Assembly (NCBI GenBank): GCA_040381535.1
Contig: JBEIHF010000012.1
Location: 1-55,617, forward strand
DNA length: 55,617 nt
Direction of reading: 5' to 3'
From: Micavibrio_A sp040381535
GTDB taxonomy: Bacteria; Pseudomonadota; Alphaproteobacteria; Micavibrionales; Micavibrionaceae
Shown: positions 1-7,153 of the stretch, in pieces
Numbering within the stretch: the stretch's first letter is position 1
Layout: each line of letters starts with the position of its first letter
Translations under genes and position numbers: made by a program
Notes under the pieces: generated by a model
Database searches by the model: none
Seen by the model: only the letters and a program-made list of their open reading frames with translations
Told to the model about the DNA's origin: nothing

Positions 1-807
1 GGATTTCGAATGCGCGTAGCGGTGATCGTCACCTAAAATCCAATCCTTATGCCCGTCACCGATTTTCTGGGTAGAAAAACCATATATGCCGCGCTCATTC
101 ATATGCGAGGCGACGTTTTTGAACAATTCATCCAGCACACCGATATAAACGAACACATCGGCGGCCAGGACCAGATCGAATTTTTCACTGCTGCATGCGA
201 GGTATGATTCAATCGTCGCAGCGTGTAACTCGGCATAGATGTCTTTGGCTTTGGCGTGTTCGACCATGGCAGGCGCAATATCGACGCCGACCATGCGGGA
301 CGCTTGCCCTTTGAACTGCAGCGCGCCCAGACCTGTGCCGCAGCCCAGATCCAAAAGATTTTCAAACGGCGCGGGATGAACTACCCTGATTCTTTCCGCG
401 ATGATTTCGGGCGTGTGGTAGGCGAGGTTTTCGACGAGGCATTTTTCAAACCGCGGGGCGTATTGATCGAAGAGCGATCTTACATATCCTTCGGGCAAGG
501 TATCCGGCGCATCATGTGCGCCGAGAAATGTGAGTTTGATGGCGGCTCCCATTTTGTCTTCGGGGTCGAGCAAAAGATATTCACACAAAGCCTCTACCGC
601 TTTTTCTTTTTTGCCGCTGAGCCGCAGCGCATCGCCCAGATGGAAATAAAGCGGCGGCCATTCGGGCACGATTTCTATGGCTTGGCGGAGCAAATCGGCG
701 GCGGCAGTGAAATCTCCGCCTTCTGTCATCTCCAGCGCCATTTGATAGCGCCGGTCGGCTAGCAAATTGCCCGAACTCCCCTTAAAATATAGCTCCATGG
801 GGGGCAT
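1..807 (-). CDS. TPR-containing SAM-dependent methyltransferase (3' end beyond window)
   Basis: An open minus-strand frame runs from ATG at 807 off the window start (269 codons seen, no stop). The N-terminal ~85 residues form one or two TPR-like helical pairs (ALEMTEGGDFTAAADLL, then GDALRLSGKKEKAVEAL). A class I methyltransferase domain follows, with the SAM-binding motif DLGCGTG near residue 151 and an acidic VGVDIA strand after it. The typical linker YAPRFEKCLVENLAYHTPE is present. It therefore probably transfers a methyl group from SAM, substrate unknown. A second in-frame ATG lies at 798; 807 is preceded by a weak AAGAG. Divergent from ppa. Confidence 0.8.
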   Translation of the reverse strand, partial: MPPMELYFKGSSGNLLADRRYQMALEMTEGGDFTAAADLLRQAIEIVPEWPPLYFHLGDALRLSGKKEKAVEALCEYLLLDPEDKMGAAIKLTFLGAHDAPDTLPEGYVRSLFDQYAPRFEKCLVENLAYHTPEIIAERIRVVHPAPFENLLDLGCGTGLGALQFKGQASRMVGVDIAPAMVEHAKAKDIYAELHAATIESYLACSSEKFDLVLAADVFVYIGVLDELFKNVASHMNERGIYGFSTQKIGDGHKDWILGDDHRYAHSKS

Positions 808-881
808 TTTAGGCTCTTTTTTTGTGGCGGGATAGGGTGAAATCCCGTAATGATGCGGCGTTAGAATTCAAGGATATAAGA

Positions 882-1424
882 ATGTTTCTCGATAAAATCG
901 CCATTGGCGCGAACGTTCCCGAAGAGGTCAATGTCTTCATCGAAAACCCGATGGGCGGCGCCCCCGTTAAATACGAACTGGACAAAGAATCCGGCATTAT
1001 GTTCGTCGACCGATTCTTGCACACCCCGATGTATTATCCGGGCAATTATGGATTTATCCCGCACACGCTTTCCGAAGACGGAGATCCCGTGGATGTTATC
1101 GTCATAAGCGTCACGCCCGTCATGGCCGGCGCGATCATGCGCACGCGTCCCGTGGGTGTATTGATGATGGAAGACGATAAGGGGATAGACGAAAAAATCA
1201 TCGGCGTGCCTGTGGCCGCCCTGCACCCCTATCATGATAACATTGAGGACTTAGAAGACATCCGCCCTATCCGTCGCCAGCAGATAGAGCATTTTTTCAA
1301 ACACTATAAAGATCTTGAAACAGGCAAGTGGGTGAAGCTCAAAGGTTGGGGCGATGCGGCGAAGGCCAAGCAACTCATCCTCGAAGGCATCGAGCGTGCG
1401 AAGAAAAATTCGAAAGCCGCTTAG
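882..1424 (+). CDS. ppa: Inorganic pyrophosphatase (family I)
   Basis: 180 aa, the normal size for bacterial soluble pyrophosphatase, which hydrolyses PPi to two phosphates in the cytoplasm with Mg2+. The family signature DGDPVDV, carrying the metal-binding aspartates, is present, along with the YYPGNYGFIPHT active-site segment and the C-terminal KGWGDAAKAKQLI region. The start at 882 (MFLDKIAIGANVPEE) is chosen over longer upstream frames because AAGGA sits 7-8 nt before it and the N-terminus matches the family. Its stop overlaps the stop of the convergent gene on the minus strand. High certainty. Confidence 0.96.
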   Translation: MFLDKIAIGANVPEEVNVFIENPMGGAPVKYELDKESGIMFVDRFLHTPMYYPGNYGFIPHTLSEDGDPVDVIVISVTPVMAGAIMRTRPVGVLMMEDDKGIDEKIIGVPVAALHPYHDNIEDLEDIRPIRRQQIEHFFKHYKDLETGKWVKLKGWGDAAKAKQLILEGIERAKKNSKAA

Positions 1425-2281
1425 GCGTCAAATCTTGGGAGCCGTGCGGCTTTGTCCGCCATGACGGCTTTCCCGTGTTCGGTAAAAAAGTTTCCATTCT
1501 CCCACGCCGTGCGCTCCTTGTTGATGGAGCTGTTCGGGAATTTTTTCTCATGGGCAAAGCGTATGTCGAGGCGGACATCCTGCATTCCCGGGATTTGCGT
1601 GGAAATGGGAACGCTTAAAAAATAATCTTCCAATCCCTGTAATTGCTGACCTGTCGGGAAAAGGCTGCGCGCGTTTTCAGGGGTTAAATCGGTTTTGATA
1701 TCGATCTGCACGACGCTGTGGTCTTGTAACCCGTCATGGGCCAGTTTGAATTTGGTTTGTGCGCCCTCGTGCCCGAACGCGTTTTGCACCAGAAACAGCC
1801 AGAGGTTTTTGGAAGGGTCATATCCGTCCACGCCGTTCGGATATTCATAGAGATTGTTGTGATGCGAGAGCGCTCTTGTCGCTTTCTTCCACGCGGATGC
1901 CGGAAGACTGTGCGGCACGTTGACGCCGATATGATCAATGCGCACGACATGGCGCGCGAGTGCGTTTGCGGCGTCTTTTATCGCTATGGCGTTCGGATCG
2001 GGCAGGGGTGCATCCTTTAAAAAATGATCGAGCGCAAAGGGGGGGGTATCCATCCTACGTACGGCGACTTCCGCTTTGTTTAACGCTTTGTCCCACATAT
2101 CGCACAGCACGCTGATTTCAAAGCGCCGCGTGCTCAGTTTGGAATCGTTGGCGGCGTTCGCGTTCAGTTGCGGCCCCGATGCCGCGTTTTCAAAGCATTC
2201 CGTCGGGAACAGGCGCGACAACGCCATGAAATCCTTGCGGCTTTCCTTCGTGTGGCTGGGCAGACGTAAAAAGATATGCAT
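1421..2281 (-). CDS. Conserved-looking hypothetical protein, 286 aa
   Basis: I do not recognise a family. The protein has no signal peptide and no membrane segment. It reads as a soluble globular protein with a low-complexity stretch near residues 30-50 (GPQLNANAANDSK), and tryptophans and tyrosines spread through the middle (DPSKNLWLFLVQNAFGHEG). The C-terminal third has alternating hydrophobic segments ending MADKAARLPRFDA. It is convergent with ppa; the two stop codons overlap (TTAG at 1421-1424). Coding use resembles the neighbours, so it is probably a real chromosomal gene. Function unknown. Confidence 0.7.
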   Translation of the reverse strand: MHIFLRLPSHTKESRKDFMALSRLFPTECFENAASGPQLNANAANDSKLSTRRFEISVLCDMWDKALNKAEVAVRRMDTPPFALDHFLKDAPLPDPNAIAIKDAANALARHVVRIDHIGVNVPHSLPASAWKKATRALSHHNNLYEYPNGVDGYDPSKNLWLFLVQNAFGHEGAQTKFKLAHDGLQDHSVVQIDIKTDLTPENARSLFPTGQQLQGLEDYFLSVPISTQIPGMQDVRLDIRFAHEKKFPNSSINKERTAWENGNFFTEHGKAVMADKAARLPRFDA

Positions 2282-2351
2282 AGGGAGTTATGTATCGGTT
2301 TTATTTTATTATGTCAATGGTTTGTCATGAGGTGATTCTTAAAGGCTCGCT

Positions 2352-2380
2352 TTGACTTTTAAACGTTGCAAACCAGATAC
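2352..2380 (+). promoter_or_regulatory. Candidate promoter for the tRNA-fMet / tRNA-Val pair
   Basis: TTGACT at 2352-2357 is a good -35. A weak -10 (AGATAC or GATACC, 17-18 nt downstream) lies about 38 nt before tRNA-fMet. The -10 is poor, so this is a suggestion only. Confidence 0.35.
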
Positions 2381-2417
2381 CTAGAGCCTATAAACACGAA
2401 CCATTTGTCGTTTTGGT

Positions 2418-2494
<77 letters not shown>

Positions 2495-2508
2495 AACCGA
2501 TAAGTGGC

Positions 2509-2949
2509 TTACCGCATTGCCTTTTTGTGGGCGGTTAGCTCAGCGGTAGAGCACTTGCTCGACACGCAAGGGGTCGTAGGTTCAATCCCTATACCGCCCA
2601 CCATCCTTTTTCGAGCCGCCGAAAAGTTGGCTAATGCCATGAAAGGCAACGCTAAATCAGCGGTTCTAAACCCCTCATTCCGCGCATATTGCAGGTTTCC
2701 AGCAAAAGCCAGTTTCAGCACCGCGCGCTTGTGCTCGATGCGGTCGGAATTCCAGAGTTTCCAAGGCTCTGCGAGGAATGTGAGAGCGGTTCTAAGTGAC
2801 TGCTCGAAACTCTTCAGCGGCTGAGCGCCAAGTGCGATTTTTTCCGCCAAAGCCAGCTTCTCTTTTGTGAGCTTTTCAACGCGTTCTTCGAGCGCGTGGG
2901 CCACGATTTGCGTCTTGGCTTCGATCACACGATCGACCGTCGTCTCGAT
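2509..2949 (-). pseudogene. C-terminal fragment of a serine site-specific recombinase
   Basis: The minus-strand reading frame from 2949 encodes a coiled-coil stretch (EERVEKLTKEKLALAEKI) followed by the characteristic C-terminus of recombinase-family proteins: FLAEPWKLWNSDR, then KRAVLKLAFA and NEGFRTADLALPF. An in-frame TAG at 2950-2952 cuts it from anything upstream. The catalytic resolvase domain, with its active-site serine, and the zinc-ribbon region are absent. The frame then reads into antisense tRNA-Val (2529-2603), so the natural end was probably near 2610. This is a relic of an element that inserted beside the tRNA. The family assignment is from memory of these motifs. Confidence 0.72.
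2529..2603 (+). tRNA. tRNA-Val (GAC)
   Basis: 75 nt. The acceptor stem GGGCGGT pairs perfectly with ACCGCCC and CCA is encoded (2601-2603). The D stem is GCTC/GAGC, the anticodon stem CTTGC/GCAAG and the T stem GTAGG/CCTAT. The loop is TCGACAC with anticodon GAC at 2561-2563. Position 33 (2560) is C rather than the near-universal U. The 3' end abuts a serine-recombinase fossil, which suggests this tRNA was an integration site. Confidence 0.96.
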
Positions 2950-3040
2950 CTAAAATACGGCTCCGAAGATCCCGCCGACCCATCGAAGACCAAGCGTGTC
3001 CTCACCGTCATGCTGGCATCGGAATACTAACGTTTCCGGC

Positions 3041-3064
3041 CCTCCGCCGCTCTCGCGGCGGAGG
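3041..3064. repeat. Perfect 10-bp inverted repeat (hairpin)
   Basis: CCTCCGCCGC and GCGGCGGAGG are separated by TCTC. There is no T-tract on either side, so it does not look like an intrinsic terminator. It lies between the recombinase fossil and direct-repeat copy A and probably belongs to the decayed element. The rest of 2950-3090 has no recognisable gene. Confidence 0.6.
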
Positions 3065-3090
3065 CTCTCTCTGTCGATAAGCGCCGAAAG

Positions 3091-3310
3091 AGATCATACG
3101 ACTGTTATACAGCGAGAATCCGCCCCAAAACGCCCCCAAACGGCTTATCTAGGGGCCCAAATGCCCCGCTTAGGGGCCAGCCCCTCGGCGCGCTCCAATA
3201 AAAATAGTCGGTCTCCCGAGGCTCGGCGCAAAGCGCCTGCGCCCGCCGTCGATTTTTCTTTCCGCTTGCACACCCCGTTCTCGCCGAAGGGCAGCGGTTC
3301 AATGGCTTGA
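3091..3310. repeat. Long direct repeat, copy A (~220 bp)
   Basis: Matches 4638-4856 in the same orientation, at about 85% identity by eye. Both copies begin AGATCATACGACTG and end near GGTTCAATG(A/G)CTTGA. Shared blocks include AAAAATAGTCGGTCTCCCG and CTTGCACACCCCGTTCTCGC. The copy contains a degenerate inverted repeat at 3165-3192. The flanks outside these limits do not match each other. The two copies bracket the minus-strand pair at 3354-4369. Confidence 0.85.
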
Positions 3311-3353
3311 ACCGCTGATAGGAAAAACCGGCAAGACGAATTGTTGAATAAGT

Positions 3354-4160
3354 CTACGGCCTGTAAGCGCAACGAACTCTAAGTGCAGTGTTCTTAAAGA
3401 CACCCAATGACATGGCAGCATCATTTCTTTGTGCTTGCGCATGGTTGTTGCTGCTCTGCGTCGAACTCCAATACCAATCGCCCAAGGTCCCGCCGGGCGG
3501 GAACGCGCCGATCGCAACATTGTTTGCGTACATCATCGCCATTTCATCCTCTGACGGAAGATACCATTGTGCTCCAAGAGCTCTACAAAACACGGCCGCT
3601 TGATACGGCTGCCCGCCGCCGCTGAATGCCACAAGTGTATTGGTGTTCGCAACGCCACCGGTTGTGGATGTTGCACCTGTGTTTACGTAGGTCGCCGTTC
3701 CATTGTTCCAATTAGCGGCCCCATGATCGGTTCTGGCCGTATAAAATCTTCCGCCCACATTGCCGGCATACACGTATCCGCCGCACTCATCGCCGATAGC
3801 AAGCGTGGTTAAGTCGCAAGGTGGCGCGGCGCAGGGCTTCATTCCGCCACCGTTGGAATGATATATGGAGCACGAGCCATCAGATGGAGCACCTGGATTC
3901 GTGTTGCTTCCATCAGTGTTGTGAGACACCAGAGCGCCGCAGCCTTTAGCTTGCAGACGCCTTTCCGCCATATCAACCCCATTGGTGCAATCCTGAACCT
4001 GCGTCGCTTGCGCCTTTTGCGCCTCGCTCGTCATCATGCTCAGATTGTTGCGCGATCCTTGCAGGAAGGCAAAAGCAAGCAGCCCGAAAAGTGCGACTGC
4101 GATAAAGAGCATGATGAGGACGCTGCCGCGTTCGGTATTGCGCGCAGCGTCTAGAACCAT
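3354..4160 (-). CDS. Pilin-like membrane-anchored protein with C-terminal DUF1566 (Lcl / C-type-lectin-like) domain
   Basis: 268 aa. Residues ~8-35 are a charged ERGS followed by a single hydrophobic helix (VLIMLFIAVALFGLLAFAF), as in TadE/pseudopilin-type proteins. A Cys/Gly/Asn-rich middle follows. The C-terminal ~70 residues carry the DUF1566 pattern: FCRALGAQWYLPSEDEM, then DWYWSSTQSS and LRVRCAYRP. Such folds are usually extracellular ligand-binding or structural domains. It overlaps the stop of the upstream small membrane-protein gene by 10 bp, so the two form one operon. The start has no strong Shine-Dalgarno and is probably translationally coupled. The operon is bracketed by long direct repeats and sits in a decayed mobile element, suggesting cassette-like acquisition. 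Ligand unknown. Confidence 0.75.
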   Translation of the reverse strand: MVLDAARNTERGSVLIMLFIAVALFGLLAFAFLQGSRNNLSMMTSEAQKAQATQVQDCTNGVDMAERRLQAKGCGALVSHNTDGSNTNPGAPSDGSCSIYHSNGGGMKPCAAPPCDLTTLAIGDECGGYVYAGNVGGRFYTARTDHGAANWNNGTATYVNTGATSTTGGVANTNTLVAFSGGGQPYQAAVFCRALGAQWYLPSEDEMAMMYANNVAIGAFPPGGTLGDWYWSSTQSSNNHAQAQRNDAAMSLGVFKNTALRVRCAYRP

Positions 4161-4369
4161 GTTAGCCGATTTTCTTTATGATAGAGCGTCGCCCAGAATG
4201 CGCCGTGAATGAATGTGAGCAGAAACATCGGACCCATTAGGAAGCGCCATGCGGGCAATCCCTGTAGAAAAAGAAGCGCGCACGCCACGCTCACAAGCGT
4301 GAGAGCCAGGCCGGACAAATACATCAATACGCGCGCTTTTTTCGTCGTCATGTTATCATTGTACAACAT
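4151..4369 (-). CDS. Small two-helix membrane protein, 72 aa
   Basis: The short protein has two hydrophobic helices (VLMYLSGLALTLVSVACALLF at ~14-34 and FLMGPMFLLTFIHGAFWATL at ~43-62) and a charged tail (YHKENRLTWF). No family is recognised. It is the first gene of a pair with the DUF1566 pilin-like gene, whose ATG lies inside this gene's last codons (overlap 4151-4160). That arrangement suggests a function with the pilin-like product, perhaps in export or anchoring; this is inference. An in-frame internal ATG (MTTKK) is an alternative start. Confidence 0.6.
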   Translation of the reverse strand: MLYNDNMTTKKARVLMYLSGLALTLVSVACALLFLQGLPAWRFLMGPMFLLTFIHGAFWATLYHKENRLTWF

Positions 4370-4637
4370 TTGCGCCTCCGCAAAAAATAGTCTTTTGAAC
4401 CTCGCACTATTTCCAGAAGCCCAACTCCGCTACATCGCCAAAGTGTAGGCATTGGTTACAAGTTTCCTTGCAACCCTGCCCAAGCGGCGAGCGTGCCGGT
4501 TGAATGGTCAAGGCCGCGAAGCGCCGCAGGGAAGCCTTGACCAGAGGGGGCGCTAAAGCCCCTTCCTCCCTCACCAAAAGCAAATGCTTGTTCGCCGTTC
4601 TTGGGAGCGGGTTTGTCCCTCATTATGCGCGGCAGTG
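4370..4637. other. Non-coding stretch between the cassette and repeat copy B
   Basis: I see no convincing gene. A 62-aa minus-strand frame (4456-4644) is Gly/Phe/Ala-rich, has no Shine-Dalgarno and shows no family motif. A G/C-rich segment at ~4530-4575 (AGGGGGCGCTAAAGCCCCTTC) can fold. It probably belongs to the degraded element. Confidence 0.4.
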
Positions 4638-4856
4638 AGATCATACGACTGTAATGCAGCGCGCATCCTCTTCAAAATGCCCCAAACGGCTTATCCAGTC
4701 GCTCAAATGCCCCGCTGAGGGGCCAGCCCCTCAGCGGGCTTCAAGAAAAATAGTCGGTCTCCCGAGGCTCGGGCAAAAGTGCCTGCGCCCGCCGACGATT
4801 TTTCTTTCCACTTGCACACCCCGTTCTCGCCGAAGGGCAATGGTTCAATGACTTGA
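4638..4856. repeat. Long direct repeat, copy B (~219 bp)
   Basis: Partner of 3091-3310, same orientation, 1.55 kb away. This copy retains a perfect 12-bp inverted repeat with a 4-nt loop: CCCGCTGAGGGG (4711-4722), CCAG, CCCCTCAGCGGG (4727-4738). The same structure in copy A has several mismatches, so B may be closer to the ancestral form. Confidence 0.85.
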
Positions 4857-4872
4857 GCCGAATCACGGGCCG

Positions 4873-5105
4873 CTATCTTCCCGAAAGCGCGAGTTGGATT
4901 CTCACCAGTGCATTGCGCGCCGCGTAGTGACGCCAGCGCGGGTCTTCCAAATCGAGTGCATCTTTGAAATCTTCAAATGGTTTCGCGCGGGTAGCCGCGA
5001 CCGCTCATCCGCCGAAAGCCGTATCGAAAATGGCGCAGGTCTTCGGGAGCGCGTTACGTTACGATATATCGGCGTGAGCGGCGCTATCTCGGGGGTTATG
5101 GGCAT
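4873..5105 (-). pseudogene. Broken gene remnant, mobilisation-type (MobC-like) N-terminus
   Basis: From ATG at 5105 the minus strand reads a short protein containing RRPAPFSIRLSADERSRL. This resembles the start of plasmid-mobilisation/MobC-like and related ribbon-helix-helix proteins. The frame then turns into unlikely sequence. In another frame a sensible peptide continues to a TAG at 4873-4875 (FEDFKDALDLEDPRWRHYAARNALV). The simplest reading is one or two small genes damaged by frameshifts or deletions. The ATG overlaps the end of the 37-aa gene upstream. The MobC resemblance is from memory and weak. Confidence 0.4.
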
Positions 5106-5209
5106 GGCCCCCCGAAGTCCGGGGCGGTTTTCTTGAGATATTCATCCCATTCGGCGAGGGTTTCCAGTAGGGTCTCAGGGTTCAGAACTGCCCCTGTTTG
5201 GCCAACCAT
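5096..5209 (-). CDS. Small ORF, 37 aa, with strong ribosome-binding site
   Basis: The short frame begins ATG at 5209 directly after TTTTGGAGGAA, an excellent Shine-Dalgarno. It has an amphipathic, acidic sequence (PETLLETLAEWDEYLKKTAPD) and ends at TAA 5096-5098. The start of the next, damaged gene overlaps its end, as in an operon. No family is recognised. It is probably a surviving accessory gene of the decayed element, transcribed divergently from the TerB-like gene at 5263. Confidence 0.45.
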   Translation of the reverse strand: MVGQTGAVLNPETLLETLAEWDEYLKKTAPDFGGPCP

Positions 5210-5262
5210 TTCCTCCAAAATTTACCATAGGAACTTGTAAGCCGCCTGTTCGTTTTCAATGG

Positions 5263-5721
5263 ATGAGCGGTAAATCAAAATCCATTACAGAATCCGAATT
5301 CATTATGTGGCGGGCGGTGTTCGCCTTTGCATTCGTGGACAATAATCTTTCCTTGGAAGAGCAAGAGCTTTTAAAAAGCTATCTTTACCAAGTGCCGTTT
5401 TCAACGGCGCAACTCGTTGTTCTGCGCGAAGACATACAAAACCCCAAAGATGTTGTGCCGCTTTACCGCAAGATTACTGACCACGCCGATAAAAAGCGTT
5501 TTTGCGTTTCGGCCCGCGCAATTGTTTGGTGCGAAGGCGATATGACGGGGCAGGAAAAAGAAATTTTAAAACGTGTTTCGTGCATGTACGAAAAAGCGGA
5601 AGAAGGAATATTGCATTCCACCCGCAACCACGGAGACGTGGACCATTATTATCAGCAATACGCCAAATCGGGCGTGATGGGCCTGTTCAAACAGCTGCCT
5701 TTGCTGCAATTGAGCGCATAA
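5263..5721 (+). CDS. TerB-like hypothetical protein, 152 aa
   Basis: An all-helical soluble protein. The segment FAFVDNNLSLEEQELLKSYL, followed by a second similar helical repeat (RAIVWCEGDMTGQEKEILKRV), resembles the two-fold repeat of TerB/DjlA-type domains, where acidic residues in the loops can bind metal. No tellurite-resistance partners are nearby, so a role in tellurite resistance should not be assumed. It marks the right-hand return to ordinary chromosomal genes after the decayed element. Confidence 0.6.
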   Translation: MSGKSKSITESEFIMWRAVFAFAFVDNNLSLEEQELLKSYLYQVPFSTAQLVVLREDIQNPKDVVPLYRKITDHADKKRFCVSARAIVWCEGDMTGQEKEILKRVSCMYEKAEEGILHSTRNHGDVDHYYQQYAKSGVMGLFKQLPLLQLSA

Positions 5722-5763
5722 TTACGGGTTGAGCGATTTGCGCGGCTATGAGAGAATCACAGC

Positions 5764-5994
5764 ATGTTGAAAAAATGCCATACACATCTTGATTCCGTGC
5801 ATGAAAACTACCTAGCACATTTTACTTTCGCAGCGTGGTTCGGGTTGCGTTTGATCGGAGCGGGTGTCGCTAGTATATTGCACGCATTGTGCCCAGCAAT
5901 CTTTCAGTCAAGGACCAGTTCATCGCTCAACAAGCTTTATGAGGAAATGCAGGAACGCTTGCAAAAAACTGGCCACCACCATCACCATGGATAG
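5764..5994 (+). CDS. DUF6356 family protein with natural penta-histidine tail
   Basis: 76 aa. The pattern of an N-terminal HLDSVHENYLAHF, a hydrophobic middle (GLRLIGAGVASILHALCPAIF) and a C-terminal amphipathic helix (LNKLYEEMQERL) matches the small DUF6356 proteins of alphaproteobacteria. They have one membrane segment and no known function. The protein ends in GHHHHHG, a native His-rich tail that may bind metal. The stop lies 8 nt inside the next gene (ATG 5987), so the two are translationally coupled. Confidence 0.72.
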   Translation: MLKKCHTHLDSVHENYLAHFTFAAWFGLRLIGAGVASILHALCPAIFQSRTSSSLNKLYEEMQERLQKTGHHHHHG

Positions 5995-7153
5995 GACGCG
6001 CATCGCGATCATCGGCGGGGGGGCTTCGGCCACGCTTTTGCTTGCCCATCTTGCGCGCATTCCACATTCCAAAAAATTTGCTGTCGATGTATATGACCGC
6101 GCGGGGCGTTTCGGGCGTGGCATAGCCTATTCCACCACGCAGGAATGTCATTTGCTCAATGTACGCGCGGCGAATATGAGCGCGTATCACGAGGAAAAAG
6201 ATGATTTTGCGGCTTGGGCGGCGGCGCGAGGGTTTGGGGCTGATGATTTCGTGCCGCGCAAATTGTTCGGCGATTACCTGCTTGAAAAACTCCATGATGC
6301 GAAGGTAAAAATAGACATCCATCTTATTAAGGAGGATGTGAAAGAGGCGCGCAAGGCGAACGGTTTGTATGAAATATGCGGAAAGTCATATGACCATGCG
6401 ATTCTGGCGAGCGGGAATGTGCGCGCGCTGCATGTAAAAAAAGAAAATGCGGTTGATTGCCATGATTGCCCGTGGAGTCTGGATTATACGACCTTAAAGG
6501 CCGCGGGACATATTGCATTGGTGGGAAGCGGGTTGTCCGCGGTGGATGCGGCGATAGGCCTGCGTGAACATGGATATAAAGGCAAGGTGACGTTGATTTC
6601 CAACCATGCGCTGCTTCCCATGCCGCATGCGGAACCCGCGAGCTACGCGCCGTTTCTGACTACGAAGGAAGATGCGCGTTTATCGCCATCGCGCATGATG
6701 CGCCGTATACGGAATGAAATTGCCGCGGCGGCAAAAAAAGACGTGCCATGGCAGGCGGTGATTGATGCCATGCGCGGGCATACGAATATTATCTGGGAAA
6801 GCTGGACCTCCGCAGAGCGCAAATCATTCCTATCCCACATGCTTACCCAATGGAATATACACCGCCACCGGATGGCGCCCGAAATCGCCGCGAAATTGCA
6901 AACTATGAATTTAGAATTCGTGAAGGCGCGGGTGGAAAAGATTGAAAGTGGGAAGGTGGTTTTAAAAGGCGGCAAAGGCATACAAGCGGACGCTATTGTC
7001 AATTGTCTGGGCTATCGTTACGACGAGCCGGGGCGCGTGTATGAAGTGAGCGGGAAGATAGGCCCCGCATGCTTTGGCGATATGTTCGAAACCACCGCCA
7101 TCCCCGAAATCAGGATGCAGGCGCATCAATTGGCGCAGGAAATTTTGAGATAG
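5987..7153 (+). CDS. FAD/NAD(P)-binding oxidoreductase-like protein (NAD_binding_9 type)
   Basis: 388 aa from ATG 5987, chosen because IAIIGGGASATLL, the dinucleotide-binding loop, then starts at residue 6. An upstream start at 5864 would duplicate the DUF6356 reading region. The motif FGRGIAYSTTQECHLLNVRAANMS is diagnostic of the NAD_binding_9 family. A second Rossmann motif (HIALVGSGLSAVDAAI) appears near residue 175 and a flavin-binding IVNCLGYRYD near residue 340. The substrate is unknown; members often act on siderophore or amino-acid derivatives or remain uncharacterised. Coupled to DUF6356. Confidence 0.82.
   Translation: MDRTRIAIIGGGASATLLLAHLARIPHSKKFAVDVYDRAGRFGRGIAYSTTQECHLLNVRAANMSAYHEEKDDFAAWAAARGFGADDFVPRKLFGDYLLEKLHDAKVKIDIHLIKEDVKEARKANGLYEICGKSYDHAILASGNVRALHVKKENAVDCHDCPWSLDYTTLKAAGHIALVGSGLSAVDAAIGLREHGYKGKVTLISNHALLPMPHAEPASYAPFLTTKEDARLSPSRMMRRIRNEIAAAAKKDVPWQAVIDAMRGHTNIIWESWTSAERKSFLSHMLTQWNIHRHRMAPEIAAKLQTMNLEFVKARVEKIESGKVVLKGGKGIQADAIVNCLGYRYDEPGRVYEVSGKIGPACFGDMFETTAIPEIRMQAHQLAQEILR

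Noticed and set aside
256..762. 168-aa plus-strand open frame
   Set aside because: It is antisense to the TPR methyltransferase, whose motifs (DLGCGTG and others) are unmistakable on the minus strand.
3354..4160. Full diversity-generating retroelement
   Set aside because: Only a DUF1566-type protein is present; no reverse transcriptase, accessory gene or template repeat is visible in the window.
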